Position numbers and translations under genes: made by a program. The notes beneath the pieces are model-generated. The model saw only the letters and a program-made list of their open reading frames with translations. It was not told the origin of the DNA and made no database searches. DNA of 64,000 bases from Trileptium ribeirensis (taxonomy: Eukaryota; Nematoda; Enoplea; Enoplida; Thoracostomopsidae), in the NCBI GenBank assembly GCA_030248225.1, contig JASANE010012469.1, forward strand, positions 20,976 through 84,975. Reading direction: 5' to 3'. Shown piece after piece: positions 53,025 to 63,070 of the stretch; positions within the stretch are counted from its first letter, which is position 1; each line of letters starts with the position of its first letter.

Positions 53025-53769
53025 AGTAAACTCGTGTAATGTCGACACTCGTGTAAAGTCGACACTTTGGAAAAAATATTGCCTACATTAAGCTTTATTA
53101 CGATAAAATAATAAAGGAATGACACGAAAATTACAATACGAGTGCTGTGGTTCGTGTAGTCCATACCACGTACATTAGAACCTCACAGACACGCTTAATG
53201 ACGGACCAATCTTCATTTTAGTCGGGTCACGTCTTCATAAAAAATTTTTTGACACTGTTTTTTGGTTTGCAATAATTTTCTAACCGCTCGTTAGCTAGGT
53301 ATGCTGAAGAGTTTATCAGCCAATTTAGAGCTCAATTAAGGGCTGCGATCTTATCTTTCAAATGCTGTAAAAATTACTGTCAAATTGTTCGTACCTGGGC
53401 TCATATTAAGCTTTTAAGGCATTGAGCCGAGCTAACATGTTTTTCGTGTTATGTCGACACTAAATTCTTCTTGTGTCGACACTTGTTTCTAAAGTCGACA
53501 CTTCAAATAATAACAAGCATTGTGTAGTTCTGGGCGAAAATAAGCCGTAGACGAACTAATATCAAATACTACCGTACTGAAGATGTGTTTTGGCGCGTGT
53601 TGTTTGTTTACTTCTCGATAAAAATCTAGGTTTATTGCTTTTTCTATTTACGGCGCGTATACTATTTGTCGCAACATATTGAAAATGAATGATTCAAATT
53701 CTGTGTCGCATAAGCGTAAAGCGCCTCAAAATGATGGAATTGTCACCGTTGCTAAACAAGGTGACAATT

Positions 53770-54590
53770 TTGTATAGACTGCTCCGGAGCCAGAGGTAGG
53801 ATCGCTATGCCCCTCAACCTGAGGAGACAGGCTCGCGGGAGGACAAGCAGGAGAATTCCCGGAAAAATAGATGTTATAGTGTGCAAGGCGCAAAATAGGG
53901 ACCTTCCATTTTAAGGGCACCCAAGTTTATGGTTGGGGGCTTGAATTAGCTACTCGGGCTCTGCAGTTTTAAACATGATGCGAAATTTCCGGGAAACCGA
54001 TGAATCCCCGAAATTTGACTCGGAGTTCACCGTCTCAACAGCTCTACTCATTTCTCAGTACTCTGACCATGTAACACCGACCCACATAAAAATTTGGCCA
54101 CTCACGGTTTCTGCACCTCTGTGTTGACTGCCACGTCCTTCGAGACCATATACGCCCCCTCATACTTGCCGACAAAGGAGAGGATTACACCCCCGAGGCC
54201 CAAAAGCAAGGGGGCCACCCCGCCCCTGAGCTGTGGTTGCGGACCACCTTCCCAGCGAAGCGGAGTTAATTTACGAAAATATGACGCCGGCGACCAAGAA
54301 TAAAAGTCGTCACCACCGAGACCCCCACAAACGTGAACTCGTACGTGAAAATATGGCACCGACGACCAAAAAAGGTCCTCGTGACCGACCCTCCAAGAAA
54401 AATTTGACCGGCAAGGAGGAGGGATTCCTCCCTGGCATCGACCGTCGGCATGTGTGTCCCTGGCATGGCGAGCCGTAGAGGCATGTATAATTATGTCACT
54501 GGCATAAGTCAAGCTGGATTGCGTAAGGTCACATTGTTGCAAAAAGGGCATAACCAAGGAGGAACATATTTTATCAGGCGAATTTAAGCT
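53770..54590. other. GC-rich block inside the transposon
   Basis: Composition changes sharply here (for example ACCCCCGAGGCCCAAAAGC). On the plus strand one frame (54233-54478) has two diverged copies of a ~24 aa unit, ELIYENMTPATK... and ELVRENMAPTTK.... A 168 aa minus-strand frame (54102-54608) overlaps it. I cannot name either. The block sits where the transposase core should be, so it may be a second insertion or captured DNA. Confidence 0.4.
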
Positions 54591-54654
54591 GTCCCCCATT
54601 GCTGCCAAGAAAACATATGTATGAAACGCTTACATATCAAACAGATTATTATAA

Positions 54655-54870
54655 TTTCCGACAAAAACTACGAAAGAGAGATCATCCAAACGCACTGTCT
54701 GGCTATGCAAAGAATGCGGCGTCGATTATAACAAAGATAAGGCAGGGATTGAGTGGATTCAATGTATTGAATGTTGCGGCTGGGCGCATGAGAACACTTG
54801 CGGTGTCTCAACTAGAGCCACCTACTTTTGCAAGTCTTGTTTCGCTGAAGTTAAAAAATTAGCTGCATGA
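54655..54870 (+). pseudogene. PHD-like zinc finger C-terminus of a pogo transposase
   Basis: The frame encodes KRTVWLCKECGVDYNKDKAG, IEWIQCIECCGWAHENTCGV and STRATYFCKSCFAEVKKLAA, then TGA. Cys pairs CKEC, CIEC and CKSC with W-A-H-E-N-T-C between them give a C4-H-C3 pattern. It lines up along its whole length with residues at the end of the 60064-63053 transposase (KRWICMGCGTDY...). The upstream catalytic part is missing in this copy. Confidence 0.7.
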
Positions 54871-55419
54871 TTATATAATTGTATGTTTGCTTATGTTTGG
54901 AATGCGCTAAAGATGGCTTTGAGAAACCATTCAACACCTTGTATACGGCCTGCCCAAGTCAGGCTAAAAGGCGTTAGGTTACAATCTTTGCAAAGTGACA
55001 GCTTTAGTGTGGGGGTACATGGCGTTATAAGCGTCGATTTGGCTTAGTGATGCTCTAACGGCCACATACATAAGTGTTGATGGTTAGGATTTGCGTACGT
55101 ATAACTTCTTGTCAGCTTGACTTTGGGCGTACAGGGAAGCAGTCTAGGAGGGGCATTGCACCCTCTCTTGAAGCATGGCAGAGAAGGTATTTTTGTTGCT
55201 GGATTTTAAGCTGTGTTCTCTAAGCAAAATGTGCCCGCTAGGAACCCCAGTGCCCCTGGGCAGGAGTTGCTGGCTACTCCCATGCTACGTATTGAACCTG
55301 AAGTATATATACATTAACGCAGACCCCTGCTAAGACCAGATATTTTCACCTAGGGCTGTGACAACGATTAGCATCGAACTGAGTGCCACTTCCGGAAACA
55401 ATTCAATGCATATTTATAT

Positions 55420-55690
55420 TAACCCTTTCATGCCCGAATTAATTTAAGTATCGTGCAATGTTTGACAAACTCAAGCCTGCGCCAGGGATCGAACCCGAAA
55501 CGTACGGTTGAAACTTGTGTACACAAACCACTGAGCTATCTGAGAGCCGTTGCTCGGTTCCTTAAGGAACCTCACAATGCGAGCGAATAACAACGCACGT
55601 TCAAACATATAATATATGACAAACTCAGTCAACACAACGAGTCGCAATGTGCGTTGGGTCCATTTGGACCTTACGGGCATGAGAGGGTTA
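55420..55690 (+). mobile_element. piggyBac-like MITE with internal tRNA-like sequence, copy 1 (271 bp)
   Basis: The ends CCCTTTCATGCCCG and CGGGCATGAGAGGG are inverted and flanked by TTAA on the left and TTAG on the right. TTAA plus CCC... termini is the piggyBac pattern. The interior contains a tRNA-like minus-strand sequence (55478-55548). The copy appears identical to 55716-55986 (both contain the same 69-codon chance frame). Confidence 0.75.
55478..55548 (-). promoter_or_regulatory. tRNA-like sequence with pol III A and B boxes
   Basis: On the minus strand GGCTCTCAGATAGCTCAGTGG leads into a tRNA-like arm and ends CGGGTTCGATCCCTGGCGC. TAGCTCAGTGG is a consensus A box and GGTTCGATCCC a consensus B box at normal spacing. 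It lacks a convincing acceptor stem, so it is probably a pol III promoter derived from a tRNA and not a tRNA gene. Confidence 0.65.
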
Positions 55691-55715
55691 GTTATGCGAT
55701 TGGCTAATTTTTAAT

Positions 55716-55986
55716 TAACCCTTTCATGCCCGAATTAATTTAAGTATCGTGCAATGTTTGACAAACTCAAGCCTGCGCCAGGGATCGAACCCGAAACGTA
55801 CGGTTGAAACTTGTGTACACAAACCACTGAGCTATCTGAGAGCCGTTGCTCGGTTCCTTAAGGAACCTCACAATGCGAGCGAATAACAACGCACGTTCAA
55901 ACATATAATATATGACAAACTCAGTCAACACAACGAGTCGCAATGTGCGTTGGGTCCATTTGGACCTTACGGGCATGAGAGGGTTA
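55716..55986 (+). mobile_element. piggyBac-like MITE with internal tRNA-like sequence, copy 2 (271 bp)
   Basis: Same 271 bp unit as 55420-55690, separated from it by 25 bp. Here TTAA is intact on both sides of the inverted ends, as expected for piggyBac target duplication. Confidence 0.8.
55774..55844 (-). promoter_or_regulatory. tRNA-like sequence with pol III A and B boxes, second copy
   Basis: Same A box (TAGCTCAGTGG) and B box (GGTTCGATCCC) as at 55478-55548, at the same place in the second MITE. Confidence 0.65.
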
Positions 55987-56260
55987 ACGTAAAGCGATAG
56001 GATGTCTCAAATACAATTTCTGGTTCGCGTGTTAACGCTCACATATGTATATGCAAGCGTAGTACAGCTTACTTTTTTAATAGTTTTGGCGTTTTAAATA
56101 AAGTTGAAATAAAGTTGTTTAGGAATAGAATTTTTTATAAAGTGTCGACATAACAATAAAAGTGTCGACATAACAAAAACAAAGTGTCGACTTTACGAGC
56201 AATTGTATAAGTGTAATGTCCCTGCGTAGGTGTAAAGTGTCGACATTACACGAGTTTACT

Positions 56261-56503
56261 ATATCGAATATTTAAATTGGGTGATTCTTCATACCATTTT
56301 CCTTGGCTGCCATATGCATGTCAGCACGCACCTGTTCGTTATATAGGCTCAAAGAAACAATTTCTTTTCCTCATATGGCTGAAGAGCTAACTCCGTATAT
56401 ATCGAATGTTTAAATTGGGTGATTCTTCATACCATTTTCCTTGGCTGCCATATGCATGTCAGCACGCACCTGTTCGATAGGCTCAAAGAAACAGTTTCTT
56501 TTA
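56261..56503 (+). repeat. ~135 bp tandem repeat, right part (rest of unit 2 and unit 3)
   Basis: It continues ATATCGAATATTTAAATTGG directly after the transposon. Unit 3 begins CCTCATATGGCTGAAGAGCT at about 56369 and contains the uninterrupted target CCGTATATATCGAAT. Confidence 0.85.
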
Positions 56504-57710
56504 TATTAACGTTATCACTAACTTATAAGCCTTAATGTTTTATTCGGGTAGTTTAGTCGGATCGGGTACCCGGGTAGCTATATACTACTCTATGCCTATA
56601 CCTGGAATACAGTACTACACCAAAAAGGGTATATACATATACCGGTCACAGGTACATTCAAGTGGATCACTACCGTTTTCAGGAATACTTCAGCGATAAC
56701 ATTGCCTTCAATTGGATGCTCTATTAATTAATGTATACAATTGTGTTGTCTAAAACATGCAAAATGAAATGATTAGGAAGGAAATATGAGTTGTGAACAC
56801 ATCACATTAGACACAAAAACTGCTACATAACAAGCTGAATACATTATTTTATATCTAAGTTAACTGTAGCTATAGAGGTCACTTTAATATTGACTACCAC
56901 GAAGTACTAGCAGCTCTACTATAGCGACATGAGAACTTAGGTGTGACCCACCTTAAAAGCATGTCCCAACGTGCTCGGAGGTCGCCGTATGAAATCAAGT
57001 AAATTTTCAGAAATCGGCGCTATTCTATTTGGGGAGACTCATAATTTTGTCAATATTGGTCGTAATCGACTCCAGTCCTTTCGTGATCCCTAGTTTCTGC
57101 CTTGGCCAAAAATCTCAACATCCAAAGATTGATTTTTTGTGATTTTTCCAAGGTAAATTGGAAAAAATAGAATTTTTCTCTTGTTTGTAACTTGTTAGAA
57201 AGTACGTCAGAGTTACTTGAGCCCTCTTTATAATAGCATATATCGACAATTTTCCCCAAGAGTGGATCATTTGACTTAAATAAAAATACAGTTACCGATT
57301 GATATAATTATTGTCGCGATACAGCGGTCGCTTTTTGCCGAGACTACTGACAAGAATTAAGAACTGGTGGGCCAGGTATCAACTTAGAAATTCGTCACCA
57401 ATTCAAAGAAACCAAGTCGGCGCATTCCTCAGCCAGATGCAGCATCAAAATCCACATTAATAGTAAGTTAACTTTGTTCTCATGGAATAGCCGGATCCGG
57501 AACCGTCCTTCTAAACCGGATCCGGACCTGGTCTTTGAAACATATATGTTAAAACAGATGAAGGAAGAAATGAAGGTACAGTGAATTTAAAATGTAATAA
57601 AATAATTTTTACATTAAACGTAAAGTATATATTACGATGACATTATTACCTCTGGAATTTTGAAGAGACTGGGGAAGCTAATAAAGTATATTTATCGATT
57701 AGTATATCGT
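56504..57710. other. No supported gene
   Basis: AT-rich. A short minus-strand frame at 57050-57259 has no domain. GCCGGATCCGGAACC and AAACCGGATCCGG near 57490-57525 belong to a motif that recurs near 49335, 51580 and 58510-58585. Confidence 0.35.
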
Positions 57711-57714
57711 TTTT

Positions 57715-57850
57715 GGGCAAAGAAACGCCATCCATTATATGGCCTTGCGTATATTGCGTCAAACCAAATGTGCTTCTAACGTATGGAGCGCAAACTGATC
57801 ACTTTCGCTCTGTCTAAAACCGCCCCCTTTGCTGCACATACGTTTGTTAC
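57715..57850 (+). repeat. Dispersed repeat, copy 2 (related to 1900-2040)
   Basis: Shares GCCTTGCGTATATTGCGTCA, AATGTGCTTCTAACG, TTTCGCTCTGTCT and a GCACATA tail with 1900-2040, in the same order. The family is unknown. Confidence 0.55.
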
Positions 57851-58700
57851 ATAGTTGTTCTGTAGGAATCTTGAAATTATTGGTTTATGTGGCTCTAAAA
57901 ATATAAAAGTAGGTATAGAATAATTTTCTGGTCGGTGGTCAGACATAATGTTTAGGCTAGCGTTGGTTTCCCTTTGGGTAGATGATGATAACGATGACTT
58001 TCTGATCAAAATGCTATAAATGAGACAAACTGTGATACTGTTCGAGCAGTTTCAATACATACAGTTCATTATCATAAATGCAGTTTCTGACTGGGTTGCA
58101 CATACGTTACTTTACTCCAAGGTAAACTGATTTACAAGGTTTACAAGCGCACTGGCTGGTGCTTGACGCAATTTATGTTATCCATGCTTACAGCTAAGTA
58201 CTTCTAAATCAATAATCCACACTCTATTACCGAGTTGGAACAGCTTAATTCTAACATACACCGCAGACTTCTGAATGGGTAAAATAGCTGCTACACGCAT
58301 CGGCTTGGCTTTGTTTTGTTAAATTGTTAAATAAACTCGTATAGTGTCATGATGAAAAATTCCTACTGAAATAATTTGTCCCACTTACGTTTCACAGGGC
58401 AATTTTCTGAGTTAATCTTTTGTTTTGTTTGTTGAATTGAAACTTACTCAATGTGTATCTATTACATGTTTGGACCACAGATGAGGCAAAAATATGGAAA
58501 ATTTTAAACCGGAATTCCCGTTCCGGTATGGTTTTTGCCGGAACCGCAATGGGAAAACGATTTTCGCCGGAACCGGAATTCCGGTTACTTCCTGTTTGTT
58601 GTATATAACTAGTAACCCTATCGAGATTGCAGAACGTAGTGAAGCATAGCTACACCTACGCCTTTTGCGTACATAGCCAATCAGCTCTCGATAACTTAAG
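57851..58700. other. No supported gene
   Basis: At 58507-58590 there is a local run of CCGGAA motifs (AACCGGAATTCCCGTTCCGG, TTTGCCGGAACCGC, TCGCCGGAACCGGAATTCCG). Otherwise featureless. Confidence 0.35.
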
Positions 58701-58708
58701 TCGATATG

Positions 58709-58990
58709 CTATATGAGGTTATCACACAATACCACACAAGTTAGATCAGAACTAACACCGGAAATAAGTTTTCCATGCCCCAAAACCCCCAAGTGCAAGC
58801 TATCAGCCTCCCACGACATAACAGTAAAATTAGGAATTTTGGATCTATGAACCTTGGCGGCGCCATACCCCCGTACCCATAAAACCATAGATCGCTGAGC
58901 AAAATCAACACCAACAATGAGTTTGCCATGCCCAAAAATCCCGAAGTAAAACTTTTCAGCCACCCAAGACGTCAGAACAAATTTTCGAAT
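58709..58990 (-). repeat. Tandem duplication of ~160 bp within an open frame
   Basis: The minus-strand frame contains FGIFGHGKLIVGVDFAQRSM and then LGVLGHGKLISGVSSDLTCV, about 56 codons apart, each preceded by a SW(V/E)A-like segment. The DNA is duplicated accordingly. No protein family is recognised and no other coding evidence exists. Confidence 0.45.
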
Positions 58991-60063
58991 TTTGGGTCGT
59001 AGGGTAAACTCGTCTAATCCGTCACTCGGGTATTGCCGTCATATCTAAGCTTTTCAGAATGTTAAAATTATTCTGTTGTGAATTCAGCCGCTCAAGATAG
59101 ATCATCGCATTCGTCATTCTTTTCGCTACAGATTGGTGTGCGCCAAATTTTTGTAAGTTGTGTATTTATTTTTTGGTATTATGTTTGTTAACGCTGCGTA
59201 ACTTCTATTAAAATTTTGATTATTTTTTACGTTTTAATGCTAAGCGAAAACGTCGAGAACTAAGCTTTGACAAGCTTTATTCTGTTACTTTTTTCACTAC
59301 ACATACATTGGACACCGTACATTAACTACACCGTTTTCCAGGAATGTGTGAACAGTTTTACGTTTGATGTATGCAAATTTCATGGTATCTTCGAAATCCC
59401 AAAATTTAGGGTATTTTCGGCATTCTCGGTTAATTACGTCACTTAGTTGGGGGTTTTCCGTCAAGCGAAATTCTAGTGTTAAACATAGGCACTCCGACTC
59501 GGCGATTGCCGTCACTTCTGTGTTTAATATCGGCACATATAGTTTAATCTCAACTACAATATTTTTTTAATTCAGCGGCGATATTGAACCAGAATGGCAG
59601 CTAAAGGAATAGTCACTCGTTTTGGGGTACACTTCTGTTCTTCAACGGCGTGCTACACATTTGCACTTAGGTTATGGATGATTCGCATATGGGCTACCGG
59701 CATTCATATAACATACGCCATGTCCCGCATGGAACCATAGGTACAAGATGCCGTACACAATGAAGACCTATAGAGTTAAGGTCCCATATGCATGGTGTCT
59801 GTTTTGCGGATGCCAATTGCCCATATGTGCGTCATTGTCTGGTCCGGCACTTTGAACACGCTGGCTTTCAAAAAACGGGCCTATCAAAATAACACGATAA
59901 ATCAACGCGGAATAGTGTGAAATTCCCTATAGGTACTCAGAAATTTTTGTGTTTCATTTTACCTAATTTTAAGACGGGCCTTACCGCTCCAGTCGAATGT
60001 AAAACGCCCGACCCGGCTACTTATAACGTTATTTATAACTTTTTCCTTTCAGACAATTTCATT

Positions 60064-63053
60064 ATGGCCAGAATAAAACTCGTCGCGAGCGCGAATAAAA
60101 GAATAACAACACGACTACCGCTAGCGAGAAAGACCTTGAAACATGTAGCTCCAAAAAAACCAACGGAAGTGAAAAAGAGGCAACAGTGGACTCCAGAAAA
60201 TATGCAAGCTGCTTTTGATGACGTTGATGCCGCTGTGGATTTAACGAAGTTCCATGGTGATCGCGAGGAAGCAATAAGTACGTTTGATTAGGTATATAAT
60301 GCCTATGTTGGATCATGTCTGAAAGTTGGTGAGTTTCATAATGCTTAGTTTACGAGTTAGAATCTCGTTTTGCCCAGTGCAAGAGGTCACAGCAGTCGCA
60401 AAAACTGCGTCCTCATGAACCAATCTATACAAATTTCAGATCGAATATTCGGTGAAAGCAGAAGTGTCCGTTGGTCATAGCGTTTATTTCTGCAATGCCA
60501 TGGCACTGTTTAGTTTGCTTAGAGCCTGGTTCACCGCGATCACGGTACAGCTGACTTTATGTACTATGTAAAGGTATGTTTCGGTTAGATGCTTTTAAAG
60601 GAAGGTCTGCTGAGACTCAGCAGTTTCACGGTTAAATGTATGCGGTGCCGCATAGACCCATGTGTGGTTTATCAACCCGACATACTCGTTTATTATAATG
60701 AGGACAATGTACCGAATGATCTTTTTCTAAAAACTTGAGTGATCGATTAAGAGTTTATCGCTACTTTAAGATAAGCGTTTTTGTTGTTTTTTTTGTTCGT
60801 GTACTTTATGTAGGTACACATAACGGTAAAACTGTAATATTCAAATGATAAAATGATTTCACAGAATTTCGAGCACTAAGGCCCAACGGAAGTTGGGAAA
60901 ACGTTTTACAGTATTTCAGGCATTAAACCAGGTATTACAGTGATCTGGCGTAACATGTTTGAATACAGAAGCGAGATCCCAAGTACCGTTCCGCTGGGCA
61001 CAGTGGGTCTTTAGGGGTCCTACCAAAATACGTTATGTAATTTACTTTTCTCCACTGCTTTTTAGGAAGCTATCGAGGATTAGCTGCAATTGCCAGAAAA
61101 CACAACGTCCCCCGAATGACACTACGCGACCGCTGGATTCAAGGTGCAAAGTCTACGCAGTACACACTCGGACATCCAACAACACTTTCTTTTGGCCAGG
61201 AAAATGATTTAGAATCGGAAATTATCAAAAGGCAAAACGCAGGTTTTCCATTGACAATTGATAATGTTCGAAAACTCGCTTATGAATTTTGTGAGGAAAA
61301 TAAAATACCCAATAATTTTAATTCTTAAACTAAGCGCGCTGGCTGGGACTGGTGGGTCGGTTTCAAACAGCGTCACCCTCAGCTCTCGGTCCGCACATCG
61401 GAAAATATATCTCGCAATCGGGCTCTTGGAATGGAGAAGAATCGCATTAAAGCATACTTTGGTGAACTAAAAGGGTTACTGGAGTCGTTTGGAGTTTTGG
61501 ATGATCCTAGTCGCATGTTCAATTGCGACGAAACAGGAGTGCAAGTCGTTCCGGCTAGCGGTAGGGTAAAGGTCGTTGCCAAACGAGGCAGTAAACTGGT
61601 TCAGACAGTCACGTCAGCTGAACGGGGTTCAACAACTACAATAGTATTTTGTTGCAACGCCGCTGGACAATTCATCCCACCGTTCGTCATACATACGGGT
61701 TCTCGCATTTTTGAAGAGCATCGCAAAAACTTGCCGCCAGGAACGGAGGTTCGCTGCTCTAAAAAAGGATGGATTGATCGCGAGTTGTTCGTGGAATGGT
61801 TTCAGCATTTTTTGTCGCACCGGCCGCCAATTCTGAAAGGTCAGAGATCCGTTCTGTTTACCGATAATCATCCCAGCCACAACAGCGAAGAAGTGCGAAA
61901 ACTTGCAGATAAACACAATGTGGAATTAATTGCTCTGCCATCGCATACGTCGAATTATTTGCAACCGTTGGACGTTTCAGTGTTTTCGCCTTTCAAAAGT
62001 TACTGGAATTCACGCTGCAACAGCTTCATGGTTTCCAATCCTGGTCGCGTCATCGATAGGAAAGAATTCGGACCAATATTTATGGCTGCTTACCGGCAGA
62101 CTGCTTTACCTGACCGAGCAATAACTGGGTTCAAAAAGTGTGGACTGTGTCCCTTCAGTTTTGACAGCATTCCGGATAGTGCTTTTGCAATTTCCGAAAA
62201 CATGCTATGCGCACTGGAAAATAATGAAGCTTCGCAATATAATACCGCGACAGATCAAGGCTTGGCGCGATCTGCAATTGACGGCCAGGCGGAGCACCTA
62301 TCATCTCCAATTAGCAGTCCAGTGGAGCGACTATCACCTGCGATTGACGGCCCGGCGGAGCAACAATCATCTCCAATTAGCGGTCCGATGGAGCGACTAT
62401 CACCTGCAATTGACGGCCCGGCGGAGCAACTATCATCTCCAATTAGCAGTCCGATGGAGCGACTATCACCTGCAATTGACGATGATCAGTTAAGCATGGA
62501 GCAAGCGGTTGTTCACGTTATGAATGAAATGGGTTCGCCCGAATATCTCGGAATTGGGGCTATCGAAACTGTCGTCAGCGAAAACAATGAAGATATGGAT
62601 CATCCTGACAGCGAGCACAATCTGACGCCGTTACAAGCCGTATCAGAAACACCAACCTCAAGTCGTCCTAGCGCGAGCTCATTTACATCATTGCTTCCGC
62701 GTTTCAATGCAAACCGGAAAGAGGCAATAAAGGCTTTAGACCGAATGAAAGCACCAACACCCCACATGAACCCAAAAGTTCTTCCACCAGCGTCGTATGC
62801 CCCATCAGCGAAAAGTTATTGCCCTGTAGTAAAACCTCGTAAAAGTTTTAAAAGTAACTCACCGCGCAAGAAATCTAGAAAGCGATGGATCTGCATGGGA
62901 TGCGGAACTGATTACAGGAAAGATAAGAAGGGTGACGATTGGGTGCAGTGCCTGAGGTGCTTTGAATGGCAGTACGAAAACTGTGGAGGTGTTATAGACG
63001 ATACAACATTCTTTTGCGAAAAGTGCTCGAAAATTAAAGCTAAAAGTTTTTGA
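60064..63053 (+). pseudogene. pogo/Tigger-type transposase with PHD-like finger, one in-frame stop
   Basis: Cut-and-paste DDE transposase. Exon 1 (60064-60256) starts MARIKLVASANKRITTRLPL and carries the first part of the HTH domain (RQQWTPENMQAAFDDV). Splicing ATG|GTGATC to TTTTTAG|GAAGC (61066) restores FHGSYRGLAAIARKHNVPRM, the usual pogo HTH. An in-frame TAA lies at 61326-61328 (codon ~152); after it the same frame continues AGWDWWVGFKQRHPQLSVRT and the DDE core. Catalytic Asp candidates are in FNCDETG (~219), LFTDNHPSH (~331) and YLQPLDVSVF (~367). Next come three 22 aa repeats (AIDGPAEQ..SSPIS.PMERLSP, about 62274-62471) and a C-terminal PHD-like finger in which the usual His is Tyr (WQYENC). 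About 726 codons in total. A pyrimidine tract and CAG directly upstream of the ATG suggest a 5' UTR intron. Confidence 0.9.
62274..62471 (+). repeat. 66 bp tandem repeat inside the transposase gene, three copies
   Basis: CAATTGACGGCC(A/C)GGCGGAG starts each copy and CGACTATCACCTG ends it. The 66 bp length keeps the frame and gives three Ser/Pro-rich 22 aa units in the linker between the DDE core and the PHD-like finger. Confidence 0.9.
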
Positions 63054-63070
63054 AATATATTGAATAAAAA

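Larger units (their letters stand above)
53025..56260 (+). mobile_element. Decayed pogo/Tigger-like DNA transposon, 3.2 kb
   Basis: Perfect terminal inverted repeats: the left end begins AGTAAACTCGTGTAATGTCG and the right end is its complement, CGACATTACACGAGTTTACT. Both ends carry several subterminal GTGTCGAC boxes (53040-53070, 53450-53505 and 56140-56250). A TA/AT dinucleotide is duplicated, and the uninterrupted site can be read in unit 3 of the flanking repeat near 56395. A Met at about 53684 opens a short basic frame (MNDSNSVSHKRKAPQND), perhaps the transposase start. The DDE core is gone, and a PHD-like C-terminus remains at 54655-54870. That C-terminus matches the 60-63 kb transposase, which justifies the pogo assignment. 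Confidence 0.8.
59002..63070 (+). mobile_element. pogo/Tigger-type transposon (left end and gene; right end not found)
   Basis: A left terminus is suggested by GGTAAACTCGTCTAATCCGT at about 59002. It resembles AGTAAACTCGTGTAATGTCG of the 53025-56260 element and is likewise followed by repeated subterminal boxes (CCGTCAC near 59024, 59426 and 59510). The transposase gene follows. No matching right terminus was found before 64000, so the element may be end-truncated or extend past the window. The left boundary is inference. Confidence 0.5.

Noticed and set aside
55471..55680. 69-codon minus-strand frame, repeated at 55767-55976
   Set aside because: Lies inside the MITE and runs through the tRNA-like sequence; identical only because the element is duplicated.
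59297..59536. 79-codon minus-strand frame in the 5' part of the second pogo element
   Set aside because: Overlaps the subterminal repeat boxes of the transposon and has no recognised domain; the plus strand is also open there.
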